Source of the DNA: Nitrospirota bacterium
Lineage (GTDB): Bacteria; JACPQY01
Direction: 5' to 3'
Length of the DNA stretch: 64,000 nucleotides
NCBI GenBank assembly: GCA_016190245.1
Contig: JACPQY010000071.1
Coordinates: forward strand, 62,001 to 126,000
The translations under genes and the position numbers were made by a program. The notes under the pieces are model-generated. The model ran no database searches, had not been told where the DNA came from, and worked only from the letters and a program-made list of their open reading frames with translations. Every line of letters begins with the position of its first letter. The first letter of the stretch is position 1. Shown in pieces: positions 50,513-58,955 of this stretch.

Positions 50513-51244
50513 CTAGCGCGTTTCGGTCTGCTCGTGGGGGACGGCCCGATCGATCGCTTTCCGAGCGGTCCGCGTCACGATCACCACGACGGCCGCGGTC
50601 GCGAGCAGGCCCCCCGCGAACAGAACCGTCCTCGCCGTGCCGCCGCTCGCCCCCCCCCCGGCGGCCAGGCCCGCGAGGTTCCTCGCCGCCGCTCCCAGGT
50701 AGACGTACAGGATCGTCCCCGGCAGCATGCCCATCCACGAGGCCAACACGTAGTCCCTGAAACGCACCGCGGTGATGCCGTAGGCATAGTTTAGGAGGTT
50801 GAAAGGAAACACCGGCGAGAGGCGCGTGAGGAACACGATCTTGAACCCTTCCCGGCGGACGGCGCGATCGATCGCCCCGAACCGCGCCAGATGAGCGACC
50901 TTCCTCTCGACCCACTCCCGCGCAAGGGTCCGGCCAACCCAAAACGCCGCCGAAGCCCCCAGCGTGCTGCCCACCGAGACCGCCACCACGCCCACGGCCA
51001 CCCCGAACACGGCCCCTGCCCCGAGCGTGAGGATGGAACCAGGGAGAAGGAGCACACAAGCCGGTATCCAGATCGCCGCAAGGGCGAGCGGCCCGAGGGC
51101 GCCCAACTCCTCCACCCCGGCCAAGGCCCGAGTCAGAAGATCCCGTACGGGAAGCAAGACTCCAAGCAGGGCCACGCCGGCCAGCGCCGACACGCCGACG
51201 ATCAGCTTCACCCGGCCCGACCTCGCTGGGTCCGACTCGCTCAT
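50513..51244 (-). CDS. TVP38/TMEM64 family (DedA-like) inner-membrane protein
   Basis: About 243 residues from ATG 51244, with six hydrophobic segments. The family core GAGAVFGVAVGVVAVSVGSTLGA-type region, FWVGRTLAREWVERKV and the signature FLTRLSPVFPFNLLNYAYGI, then LPGTILYVYLGAA, identify it. These proteins are implicated in lipid (undecaprenyl phosphate or phospholipid) handling in the membrane. It is convergent with the pseudoprotease gene and downstream of the cyclase-PilZ gene, 49 nt away. Confidence 0.82.
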   Translation of the reverse strand: MSESDPARSGRVKLIVGVSALAGVALLGVLLPVRDLLTRALAGVEELGALGPLALAAIWIPACVLLLPGSILTLGAGAVFGVAVGVVAVSVGSTLGASAAFWVGRTLAREWVERKVAHLARFGAIDRAVRREGFKIVFLTRLSPVFPFNLLNYAYGITAVRFRDYVLASWMGMLPGTILYVYLGAAARNLAGLAAGGGASGGTARTVLFAGGLLATAAVVVIVTRTARKAIDRAVPHEQTETR

Positions 51245-51293
51245 GGTCTCGATGAGTGATCCCGGAGATCGAATCGTGACGTCCGAGGCTGCG

Positions 51294-52427
51294 TCACACC
51301 TTGTCGAACCCTTGGTCGCGCGCACGGCCCTCGTCCACTGTGTACACGAAACGCAAGATGCGGTCGCGGTCGTGTTCGGACAGTTCCAAGAACCGCACGC
51401 GATGGAGGTAACGATGGCTCTCCTCAAGTGGATCCAACTCCTGGTGACCCAGAACCGCGGCGCTCACCGAGATCACCTCTCCTGAATCTCCGGGCAGGCA
51501 CAGTTCGAGAATGATCCGATCGCCGGCAGGGATCACCTGGGTCGTGAGGATCGCCGCTCCTCCCGCACTGAGGTTGACCACGCTGTCCTCGGGAAACATG
51601 CCCGCCGACTCGGCGCGGTGCCAGAGGGCCCGCACCGACGTCTCCACTCGGAGGCTGGTGCGGCGTTCGAGCCCCCCACTGGGGTTTCGCTTGCGCACAC
51701 CCAGCAATTGGTACACCCCCTCCTGCTCACCAAACCCTTTCAGCACGGTCGGCCGCCACCGCACGGCCTCCACGAGGTCCCGAAGTTGAAGGTAGGTTGA
51801 CTCATGCAGCAGGATCTGGCCCGCCGGGGCCATCGCCTGGAGACGGCACGCGAGGTTCACGATGCTTCCGAGGACGCTGTAGTTGGCCCGAGATCTCGCA
51901 CCGAGACCGCCGGCGACCAGCATGCCGGTGGACAGGCCCATCCCCATCTCAAGCGTGGGCTGATCCTGCTCCCTCCGGCTGAGGTTGTGCCGGCGCAGCG
52001 CCTGCTGGATCGAGACCGCAGCTCGGATCGCCCGTTCCGGATCATCGGGATGGGTCTCGGGTGCACCCCAGTACGCAAGGAAACTGTCTCCCGCAAACCT
52101 GTCCACGTGCGCCCCATCCGAATGAAGAATCTGCACGGCAAACTCGAAGTACCCGTTGAGCATGGCCAGCACGTCCTCCGGCCGCATGATGTCGGCGAGG
52201 GTCGTGAAGCTGCGGAAGTCGGCCGAGAGGACCGTTGAGTTCCGCCTCTCGCCCGTCAAGAGGCTCCCAGCGGGCAGCCCTTGCACACGAAGCCGCACGG
52301 CGGGCCCGAGGGCCTGGGAAAGATGCCCGCGCAGTCTCGCTATGCGCGGCCCGAACCAGAAAAACACCAGAATGCCGCCTACAACCGCCCCACACAGCGT
52401 CGCAGCCAGAACCCAAATCAGTTCCAC
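51294..52427 (-). CDS. Membrane-anchored class III cyclase fused to a PilZ domain
   Basis: 377 residues. One N-terminal helix (MELIWVLAATLCGAVVGGIL) precedes a class III cyclase domain (~60-240) with FRSFTTLADIMRPEDVLAML, DRFAGDSFLAYWGAPETHPD (second metal Asp kept), and SRANYSVLGSIVNLACRLQA. The first metal motif reads LSADFRSFT, also intact. A C-terminal PilZ domain (~255-365) has RRTSLRVETSVRALW and VVNLSAGGAAILT (RxxxR and D/NxSxxG). PilZ usually binds cyclic-di-GMP, which would couple c-di-GMP sensing to cAMP/cGMP synthesis. That coupling is inferred from the fusion. Confidence 0.82.
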   Translation of the reverse strand: MELIWVLAATLCGAVVGGILVFFWFGPRIARLRGHLSQALGPAVRLRVQGLPAGSLLTGERRNSTVLSADFRSFTTLADIMRPEDVLAMLNGYFEFAVQILHSDGAHVDRFAGDSFLAYWGAPETHPDDPERAIRAAVSIQQALRRHNLSRREQDQPTLEMGMGLSTGMLVAGGLGARSRANYSVLGSIVNLACRLQAMAPAGQILLHESTYLQLRDLVEAVRWRPTVLKGFGEQEGVYQLLGVRKRNPSGGLERRTSLRVETSVRALWHRAESAGMFPEDSVVNLSAGGAAILTTQVIPAGDRIILELCLPGDSGEVISVSAAVLGHQELDPLEESHRYLHRVRFLELSEHDRDRILRFVYTVDEGRARDQGFDKV

Positions 52428-52538
52428 ACGAGTGCTCTTCTATTCATACGACACGCCGACCCGATTGACCACCTCTTGGCCGGCTGCATGGAACGGTACG
52501 CGGGGGGTGGGATGACGTGTGGCGCGCATTGTGGTACC

Positions 52539-53204
52539 ATGCGAGTCATCATTCACGTGAGACTGCGGCGTTCGTTCCATCCCTTGCTGACAGCCGTGCT
52601 CCTGGCTGGAGCACTCCCCCTCGCCTCGTGCTCCGACACGGACGAAAGCGAAACCTACACATTCCCGGCGCGGATCGGCGGGGCGGACGCGCATCACTTC
52701 CTCGTCGGCGGCTCCGAGGTCGAGGGTCAATCCCTTCTCGTTACCGAGGTGGGATGGCGACAGATGTATGACGCGATCCTGGCGCTGGACGCCGAGCCGG
52801 GCGACAACATCCAGCCCGGGAGCGACGGGAATTGGCAAGAGGCGCTCAGTGAGGGGAGCGCGTTGGACCTCTCGCTCACGTGGGAGGAGAACGGGACCAC
52901 CCGTACGATGACGCTCGACGAGTTTCTAGGCGTGTCTTCCGGCAGCACGGGGGCCGCCCTCCGCTTCACGGGGAACGACAAGGTCGGCCGCTCGGAGAAC
53001 CCCGGCCATCGGCTCTGCCTGGTGAGTTGCCCCTATGGTGTCGCGAGCAACGGCGACCTGCCGTTCTCCGCAGCGGAACGAGAGAGCTTTCGCGCGGCCG
53101 CTTCCGCACCCCCCGCCGGCGCCGCTGTCCAAATGACGGCCGGTGTACGCGCCGGCGTGCGTGGGGGCGTCCGAGGGGGAGTGAGAGCGGCACCGACACG
53201 GTGA
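52539..53204 (+). CDS. YdjY-domain-like lipoprotein
   Basis: 221 residues from ATG 52539, with signal peptide and lipobox PLASC. The mature part recalls YdjY: HHFLVGGSEVEGQSLLVTEV, YDAILALDAEPGDNI, LDLSLTWEENGTTRTMTLDE, and LCLVSCPYGVASNGD with two cysteines. The C-terminal ~25 residues are repeated Gly-Val-Arg (GVRAGVRGGVRGGVR). YdjY domains are of unknown function. It is divergent from the cyclase-PilZ gene, with 111 nt between. Confidence 0.6.
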   Translation: MRVIIHVRLRRSFHPLLTAVLLAGALPLASCSDTDESETYTFPARIGGADAHHFLVGGSEVEGQSLLVTEVGWRQMYDAILALDAEPGDNIQPGSDGNWQEALSEGSALDLSLTWEENGTTRTMTLDEFLGVSSGSTGAALRFTGNDKVGRSENPGHRLCLVSCPYGVASNGDLPFSAAERESFRAAASAPPAGAAVQMTAGVRAGVRGGVRGGVRAAPTR

Positions 53205-53226
53205 CACCCAAGCCGGACCCTTCCGC

Positions 53227-53811
53227 CTACGGGACGTAGTCCGGCTCGTTCCCTCGCTTCCACTTGATACTGCATCCCATGCTCGGTTTCTGATCGGGCG
53301 ATACCGGCCTGGCCGCCAGCACCGCATCGAGAGCGGCCCTCAGATCGCGCCCGGTGACGGGCCTTTCGTTCCCGGGGCGACTGTCGTCAATTTGGCCCCG
53401 GTAGACGAGCTTTCGCTCCTTGTCGAAGAGGAAGAAGTCCGGAGTGCACGCCGCCCCATACGCCTTGGCAACGGCCTGCGTCTCGTCGAACAGGTAGGGG
53501 AAAGTGTATCCGGCCGATTGAATCTCTTTCTTCATGTTGGCCGGGCTGTCCTCGGGATAGCTTTCCGCGTCGTTCGAGTTGATTCCGACCATCCCCACCC
53601 CCTTCGCGCCGTACTCCCTGCCCAGTCGGGCCAACTCCTGCCTCACGTGCTTCACGTAGGGACAGTGGTTGCAGATGAACATGACCAGGAGGGCCGGCGC
53701 GGAACGATAGTCCTCCAAGGAGACGATCTTCCCTCCGGGATCGGGGAGCGAAAACTCCGGCGGTTTCGATCCCAGCGCCAATCTCATCGTGGACCGCGTC
53801 TCAGCCATCAC
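53227..53811 (-). CDS. Thioredoxin-fold (AhpC/TSA-type) protein
   Basis: 194 residues: PPEFSLPDPGGKIVSLEDY, then the active-site strand LLVMFICNHCPYVKHVRQEL with a CxxC motif, GVGMVGINSNDAESYPEDS, and CTPDFFLFDKERKLVYRGQI. This set is typical of the redoxin subgroup whose CNHCPYV motif follows beta-1. It lacks a signal peptide. It probably acts as a thiol oxidoreductase or peroxide-linked redoxin in the cytoplasm. Its gene ends 22 nt from the convergent lipoprotein and lies 51 nt downstream of the radical SAM gene. Confidence 0.85.
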   Translation of the reverse strand: MMAETRSTMRLALGSKPPEFSLPDPGGKIVSLEDYRSAPALLVMFICNHCPYVKHVRQELARLGREYGAKGVGMVGINSNDAESYPEDSPANMKKEIQSAGYTFPYLFDETQAVAKAYGAACTPDFFLFDKERKLVYRGQIDDSRPGNERPVTGRDLRAALDAVLAARPVSPDQKPSMGCSIKWKRGNEPDYVP

Positions 53812-53862
53812 GCCACCTCCTCCCCACCTCTATGTCCCCCCTCGACCCGCCGGGTCCGACAC

Positions 53863-55926
53863 TCAGCCGCCGGCCGCCAACTCCAGTGCGAACATCTCAT
53901 CCAGTCGCTGCATCAGGCCCCGGTACTCCGCCCAGCCTGCCAAGCGAACATCGCGGGGGAACATCTTGATGCGCTGCTTGAGCTGCCCCAGCTTCTCGGC
54001 GCGCTCGACCTTGAACTCGGTCCAGGCTTGGCCGACGCCGCCCACCGATTCGCGCAGAGACGCCCACCGCGTCCGCAGATCCTCTTCCGTGGACCGGATG
54101 GACTCGCGCAGGCGCGCCAATCCGTGCTCGATCACATCCGCCCGCAAGGAGGTTTCGAGACGCCCCGAGAAGGCCGCGATCTCTCCCTTACCTTCGGCTC
54201 GATAGTAGGCGGGTAAGGCCCGGACCTGCTTCGAGGCCTCTTTCAGCGCCGCACGTCGATCACGGTACAAGGCCCTAAGCTTTATCCCCAGCGACCGAAG
54301 ATCTTCTCCGATGCCTGCTTTCGCCTCCGCCAGTCTGAGGGCCAACGCTCCCTCGGCTCCCCGGAGGTGATCCTTCAGTCTTGATAGCCCCAGCGCCCCC
54401 TGCGTGATCAACCGGAAGTGATACCCCATCACGCCGAGCCGGACGGCCTCGGCGAATCGGCGAGGATGCCGCCAGAGGCTCCACAGGGTGAACTTCAGGA
54501 ATTCGGTGCGGCTCGTGTCCGTGAGAATCCGCCGAAGGGCCCGGAACAACGTCCTCACCTCCGCTCCGCGCGTCGCGCGCACGAACCAGGGGTTCGGCCC
54601 CAGCCGATCCAGGAGCGTCCGGCAACGGTGGTAGTAGTTCCTCAGCGTCCGATCGTAAATCGTCGCAAGGATCCGTTTGTAGCCCTCGGACAGCTTGGCC
54701 GTCGCCATCCGGGGCACAAAATTGGGTTCGAACGAGTGGGTATTGTTGCCATCCGAATCGCAAAGAAGCCGGCCCTCGCGCTTCATTCGCTCGTAGAGCT
54801 CGGTCCCTCGTAAGGCGGTCAGGATGCCCACCATCGCCATGGGGATTCCCGCCTGCTGGATGAACCGAATCTGGCGCTCGAAGATGTCCTCCGCATCGCT
54901 ATCGAATCCCACGATGAAGCCCGCCGTCACCTCGAGGCCGTGTTTTTGGATCTTTTCCACGCTACCCAGAAGATCTTCCCGAAGGTTCTGCGACTTCTTG
55001 GTTTCCTTCAGACCCTCCAGCGACGGCGTTTCGATGCCCAGGAAGACCATATTGAACCCCGCGTCTCTCATCTGATCCAAAAGGTCTTCGTGATGGGCCA
55101 GGTTCACCGAGGCCTCCGTGAAGAAACGGAAGGGAAACCCCCGCTCGCGTTGCCAGGTTTCCAGGTGAGGCAGGAGGTTTTTGACAAGACGGACATTCCC
55201 GATGAAATTGTCGTCCACGATGAACATCGCGCCACGCCATCCGAGCTCGTAAAGGGCGTCCAGTTCCCTCAGGAGCTGCCCGTGCTCTTTCACCCTCGGC
55301 CGACGGCCGTAGATCTGCCAGATGTCGCAGAACTCGCACATGAACGGACACCCGCGCGAGTACTGGACACACATCGTGCCGTACGCTTCCATCCTGAGCA
55401 GGTCGAAACGAGGCAGGGGAACCGTGCAAACCTCAGGCATGGACGAAGCGCGGTACGAGGCCCGTGCGCGGCCCTGCTCGAAATCCGAAAGAAACTCCCC
55501 GAGAACATTCTCCGCCTCGCCCAGAACCAGGTGCGTCACCCCTTCCATTTCTCCCGTGTCGTGGGAGGTCGTCGGGTGCGGCCCCCCCGCCACCACGGGT
55601 ACGCCGGCCGCCTTTGCCCTCTCCACCACCTCCTGGAACGACCGGTTCTGAACGACCATGGTCGAGGTGAAGACGACATCGGCCCACGCGAGGTGCTCGT
55701 CGGTGAGCGCCTCGATATTCATGTCCACCAGCTTGAGGCGGTACTGGCTCGGGAGCATGGCCGCCACCGTGATCAGCCCGAGCGGAGGCATGCTGGCCTT
55801 GCGCCCGATTATCGGCATGGCATGTCCGAAATTCCAATAGGTATCTTTGGGATACTCGGGATAGACCAGAAGCACATTTCGCGCCCGGTCCTGGGCGCCG
55901 TCGCCTGTCGTTTCGATATTTCTCAT
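53863..55926 (-). CDS. B12-binding radical SAM protein with DUF4070-type and coiled-coil C-terminus
   Basis: 687 residues. The N-terminal B12-binding-like domain (~15-160; VLLVYPEYPKDTYWNFG, MPPLGLITVAAMLP, VVAGGPHPTTSHDTGE) is followed by a radical SAM domain with the 4Fe-4S motif RGCPFMCEFCDI, then VDDNFIGNVRLVKNLL. A DUF4070-type region (PNFVPRMATAKLSEGYKRIL) comes next. The last ~190 residues are charged helices with coiled-coil character, beyond the usual end of the family. Such enzymes perform radical methylations or rearrangements; the substrate is unknown. The DxHxxG corrinoid motif is not obvious. It is the last gene of a TetR-OYE-ADC-like cassette. Confidence 0.85.
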   Translation of the reverse strand: MRNIETTGDGAQDRARNVLLVYPEYPKDTYWNFGHAMPIIGRKASMPPLGLITVAAMLPSQYRLKLVDMNIEALTDEHLAWADVVFTSTMVVQNRSFQEVVERAKAAGVPVVAGGPHPTTSHDTGEMEGVTHLVLGEAENVLGEFLSDFEQGRARASYRASSMPEVCTVPLPRFDLLRMEAYGTMCVQYSRGCPFMCEFCDIWQIYGRRPRVKEHGQLLRELDALYELGWRGAMFIVDDNFIGNVRLVKNLLPHLETWQRERGFPFRFFTEASVNLAHHEDLLDQMRDAGFNMVFLGIETPSLEGLKETKKSQNLREDLLGSVEKIQKHGLEVTAGFIVGFDSDAEDIFERQIRFIQQAGIPMAMVGILTALRGTELYERMKREGRLLCDSDGNNTHSFEPNFVPRMATAKLSEGYKRILATIYDRTLRNYYHRCRTLLDRLGPNPWFVRATRGAEVRTLFRALRRILTDTSRTEFLKFTLWSLWRHPRRFAEAVRLGVMGYHFRLITQGALGLSRLKDHLRGAEGALALRLAEAKAGIGEDLRSLGIKLRALYRDRRAALKEASKQVRALPAYYRAEGKGEIAAFSGRLETSLRADVIEHGLARLRESIRSTEEDLRTRWASLRESVGGVGQAWTEFKVERAEKLGQLKQRIKMFPRDVRLAGWAEYRGLMQRLDEMFALELAAGG

Positions 55927-56026
55927 TGTGGGCTTCCTGCCTCCTCTTTCCCCTACCCCTACCAGACGCGGAGCGATATGGCAACATGGGGGGCTCCGCC
56001 CACGAGACCCGCCCCGCCTGCCCCCG

Positions 56027-56839
56027 CTACATGGCCGCGCGAAGGCGCCGGACCGGTTCGCCCATTGATCCTCTCAGGTCTTTCACGAAGAATGCCGCGA
56101 GGGGTCGCAAAGCCTCCCCCTCGGGAAACAGGCCCGACTCGACATACTCACCCACGTGGCAGTTGCTCACGGTGAGGAACTCCGCGGACGAGCAGGCTAG
56201 TGAATCGAACGACGTCAAGATGACGTGCCGATCGTCGGGGTAGAACGCCGCGACGGGGACGCCTCTCGCCATGGACGTCATAGCCAACTGGACGGCCGAC
56301 TTGCGAAAGGGAAGCACGTGATTGAGGACGTGCCCCCTCGTCGCGCGAACGTCAAGGACGCTTCGCCCCCCCTTGCGCACCCTCGCCAAGATCTCGGACG
56401 ACGTGACCTCAAACACGAAATCATCGGCGAGCTCCTTGGGGTAACCGAAAAGTTCCCGGCCAAGGATTACGGGCGCCATGGAATCCAGGTACAGCTTGAA
56501 GAAGTGAAACGCCTTGCCCCCCTCGAACGAGACGGGAGTGTAGTAGACGACCTCGAGGTAGGGATCCATCGGGCGGCCCCTCCCGCTGCCACCGACAGAA
56601 TAGAACCTGTTCACCTCGACCAAGACCACGTGCCGCCCCAGAACAGACCTTGGGGCGTAGGGAGGCCGAAGCACCTGCGCCACCTGGTCCCGGGAGACTC
56701 GAAACACAAGGAACATGGCGTCGCCGTGGGCCAAGTAGGGGGCCGGATAGTCGGACACGGAGAGACCGAACTCCTGCGAGGTCGGTATTCGGTCCGACGG
56801 ACTGACGCGCGCGGCGCGTGCCTGGGCCACGGGGGTCAT
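56027..56839 (-). CDS. Acetoacetate decarboxylase family protein
   Basis: About 270 residues from ATG 56839, which overlaps the OYE stop (ATGA). The family pattern is visible: LVFRVSRDQVAQVLRPPYAP, VVLVEVNRFY, PYLEVVYYTPVSFEGGKAFH, and LGRELFGYPKELADDFVFEV, where the Lys of the (F/Y)PK motif is the Schiff-base lysine of true decarboxylases. It probably acts on a beta-keto acid or uses the Lys for an aldolase/dehydratase-like reaction, as in recently described relatives. It is transcribed between the OYE and radical SAM genes, so a shared small-molecule pathway is likely. Confidence 0.8.
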   Translation of the reverse strand: MTPVAQARAARVSPSDRIPTSQEFGLSVSDYPAPYLAHGDAMFLVFRVSRDQVAQVLRPPYAPRSVLGRHVVLVEVNRFYSVGGSGRGRPMDPYLEVVYYTPVSFEGGKAFHFFKLYLDSMAPVILGRELFGYPKELADDFVFEVTSSEILARVRKGGRSVLDVRATRGHVLNHVLPFRKSAVQLAMTSMARGVPVAAFYPDDRHVILTSFDSLACSSAEFLTVSNCHVGEYVESGLFPEGEALRPLAAFFVKDLRGSMGEPVRRLRAAM

Positions 56840-58089
56840 GATCGGATCGCTCCGTCCATGGGCGGTTTCACCCCGCTGTAGTCCGCGCCGTAGTAGCAGG
56901 CTGCGGGCTTCCAGCCGGCCAGAGCGATGCACGTGTTGCAGTAGTGGCACCAGCGGATGTCCGTGCGACCCTCCCGAACCTTGTTGGGGAAATCCGGGTC
57001 GGCAATGATCTGCCGCCCCATCGCGATGATATCCCCCTCCCCTTTCTCCAGCACCGAGACCATCACCTCGGGCGTCTGGAACCCACCCATGCAAATGAGC
57101 GGTTGCTTCACCACGGAGCGGATCCGGCGGATGCCGTCCATGTTGAACCCCTCGCGGTACCTGAACCAGGCGTTGAGGAGGGGATTGATCGTCCGTGCCA
57201 CGATCTTGACGGGGGTGGGCAGGTAGCGGCCCAGACCCTCCTTCATGACCACGGGCACCATGGACTCGCCAAGGATCGTTCTGGGATACTCGTACGTCCC
57301 GCTACTAAGCTCGATCGCATCCACCGCCATCCGACCCACCCGCTCTGCGATCTCAGGGAGCGAGCGCAGGGTCACGCCTTTCGGGAGCCCGTCCATGGAG
57401 TTGAGCTTCACCGTGACCAGAAAACCCCCGGCCGTCTTCTCGCGCACCGCCTTGACGATTTCGTCGAGGACCCGGAGGCGATTCTCGAGCGACCCGCCGT
57501 ACTCGTCCGTCCTCTTGTTCGTCCGCCGCGAGATGAACGAGGAAACAAGATAGCCGTGTGCCGCATGGATCTGGACGCCGTCCAGTCCCGCCTCCTGCGC
57601 CCGGCGTGCGGCCTCGCCGAAACTCACGATCACCTCCTTGATCTCGTCTCGGGTCAGTTCCCGCGGCTTGATCAGCGACACGAGGTGACGCACGGGCGAC
57701 GGCCCCACGACTTCGGTCGGGCCCTCATGCCCCACCCCCGGCACGGGGATCATCTGCCTGCCGGGATGCTGGAGCTGCGCCAGAATCAGCGCCCCGTGGC
57801 GATGAACCGTATCGGCCACGCTCCGCCACCCGGGAATCTTGTCGTCCTTGTCCAAGCCCGGCACGTGCGGCCCCATTTTCCCCTTGAGAAGGGTATAGAC
57901 AACCCCCGTGTGGATGAGTCCCACTCCCCCGCGCGCGATCCGGTCATACCAATCCACATACTCTTGCGTGATGAACCCGTCCGCGCTGGCCCTCGTCTCG
58001 CCCGTGGCGGTCTTCGCTAATCGGTTCTTCACCGTCCGCTCGCCGACTCGGAGCGGCTGAAACAACGCTGAGTGATTAGGCTGGTCCAT
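56836..58089 (-). CDS. NADH:flavin oxidoreductase (Old Yellow Enzyme family)
   Basis: About 417 residues from ATG 58089. FMN-binding TIM-barrel motifs: LFQPLRVGERTVKNRLAKTA, LILAQLQHPGRQM, GLDGVQIHAAHGYLVSSFIS, RRTNKRTDEYGGSLENRLR, KLNSMD, IAMGRQIIADPDFPNKVREG. The C-terminal cysteines WCHYCNTCIALAG and AACYY may hold a cluster, as in the 2,4-dienoyl-CoA reductase branch, but the second domain of those enzymes is absent. It starts 25 nt after the TetR gene ends, so TetR-OYE-ADC-rSAM probably form one operon. Confidence 0.88.
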   Translation of the reverse strand: MDQPNHSALFQPLRVGERTVKNRLAKTATGETRASADGFITQEYVDWYDRIARGGVGLIHTGVVYTLLKGKMGPHVPGLDKDDKIPGWRSVADTVHRHGALILAQLQHPGRQMIPVPGVGHEGPTEVVGPSPVRHLVSLIKPRELTRDEIKEVIVSFGEAARRAQEAGLDGVQIHAAHGYLVSSFISRRTNKRTDEYGGSLENRLRVLDEIVKAVREKTAGGFLVTVKLNSMDGLPKGVTLRSLPEIAERVGRMAVDAIELSSGTYEYPRTILGESMVPVVMKEGLGRYLPTPVKIVARTINPLLNAWFRYREGFNMDGIRRIRSVVKQPLICMGGFQTPEVMVSVLEKGEGDIIAMGRQIIADPDFPNKVREGRTDIRWCHYCNTCIALAGWKPAACYYGADYSGVKPPMDGAIRS

Positions 58090-58114
58090 CGTGTCCTGCC
58101 TCCTTTGCCCTCTC

Positions 58115-58810
58115 CTACCCAGGTGCCGTGCCCTTGGGCACTCCACCCGCTCCCACCCACTGGAGAAGCCACTGTTTGAAATCCTCGAATCCCTGCTCCG
58201 CCCTCGCCGGACGCCCCATAATCAGGGCGCTCGTCCACAAGCCGAGCACCATCGCCAGGATCAGGTCAGCCAGTCTTTCGTCCGCCGACTTGGGTCGATT
58301 CGCGCGAGGCCCCATCACAACGCCGATGCCCTCGATGAGCATCCGCCTCAGTTGCTCGTACACCGGCCTGACCCTCTTTCCGATGCGCTTCTTCGTCACG
58401 GACTGCGCCACCAAGTCCAGGACCAGCGGCATGAGTGGCCAGGACGCCCGCATGCGCGACCACAGCCGGTCCAGGGCCCACGCCGCCTGCCCCAGCGAGG
58501 GGCCCGTCGCCGCCGCCGCAGAGAGCACCTCTTCCGAGACCCTCGTGTAGAGTTGACGAACCACCTCGACGAGCAGCTTTTCCTTCGATGAGAAATGGTA
58601 CAAGACGAGTCCCTTCGACACACCCGCAGTCGCCGCCACCTCCTCCATCGAGGTCGTCTGAAATCCGTTTCGATTGAAGCACTCGATCGCCGCGGCAAGG
58701 ATCGCCTGTGTAGAGGCAGCGGTCCGCTCCGCCTGCGTCCGCCCTGCCCTTCCGGCGGCCGCGGCGTCCGCGCGTCGCTCCCCGCCGATTCCGTTCAGAG
58801 GCAATGCCAT
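58115..58810 (-). CDS. TetR family transcriptional regulator
   Basis: 231 residues. The N-terminal helix-turn-helix (ILAAAIECFNRNGFQTTSME, EVAATAGVSKGLVLYHFSSK, EKLLVEVVRQLY) is the TetR pattern; the C-terminal ligand domain is helical and unassigned. It heads the OYE/ADC/radical SAM operon and a palindrome overlaps its start and promoter, so it probably represses its own operon and responds to a substrate of that pathway. A 25-residue Arg/Ala-rich leader precedes the HTH. Confidence 0.88.
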   Translation of the reverse strand: MALPLNGIGGERRADAAAAGRAGRTQAERTAASTQAILAAAIECFNRNGFQTTSMEEVAATAGVSKGLVLYHFSSKEKLLVEVVRQLYTRVSEEVLSAAAATGPSLGQAAWALDRLWSRMRASWPLMPLVLDLVAQSVTKKRIGKRVRPVYEQLRRMLIEGIGVVMGPRANRPKSADERLADLILAMVLGLWTSALIMGRPARAEQGFEDFKQWLLQWVGAGGVPKGTAPG

Positions 58811-58836
58811 ATACTTACTGTCCAGATAGTCAGTAT
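58811..58836. promoter_or_regulatory. Candidate TetR operator palindrome at head of OYE operon
   Basis: A 26-bp imperfect palindrome lies immediately upstream of the TetR start codon. The arms ATACTTACTGTCC and AGATAGTCAGTAT are symmetric in ATACT/AGTAT and ACT/AGT. Size, symmetry and position fit a self-repressing TetR operator. Confidence 0.65.
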
Positions 58837-58955
58837 CTACACACCCTGGGAATCATGTCAAGCCCCCCCCTGGTTCCTGGGTCGGGGATCAGGAAGTCGG
58901 CGGTGCTCCGCGACTGATACTCAGCCGGCCGCCTCCGGAACCTGGGAGACTCGGT

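Noticed and set aside
56840-57094. Longer start for the acetoacetate-decarboxylase-like gene
   Set aside because: The upstream codons overlap the OYE gene out of frame and do not resemble the family; ATG 56839 overlaps the OYE stop in the usual coupled manner.
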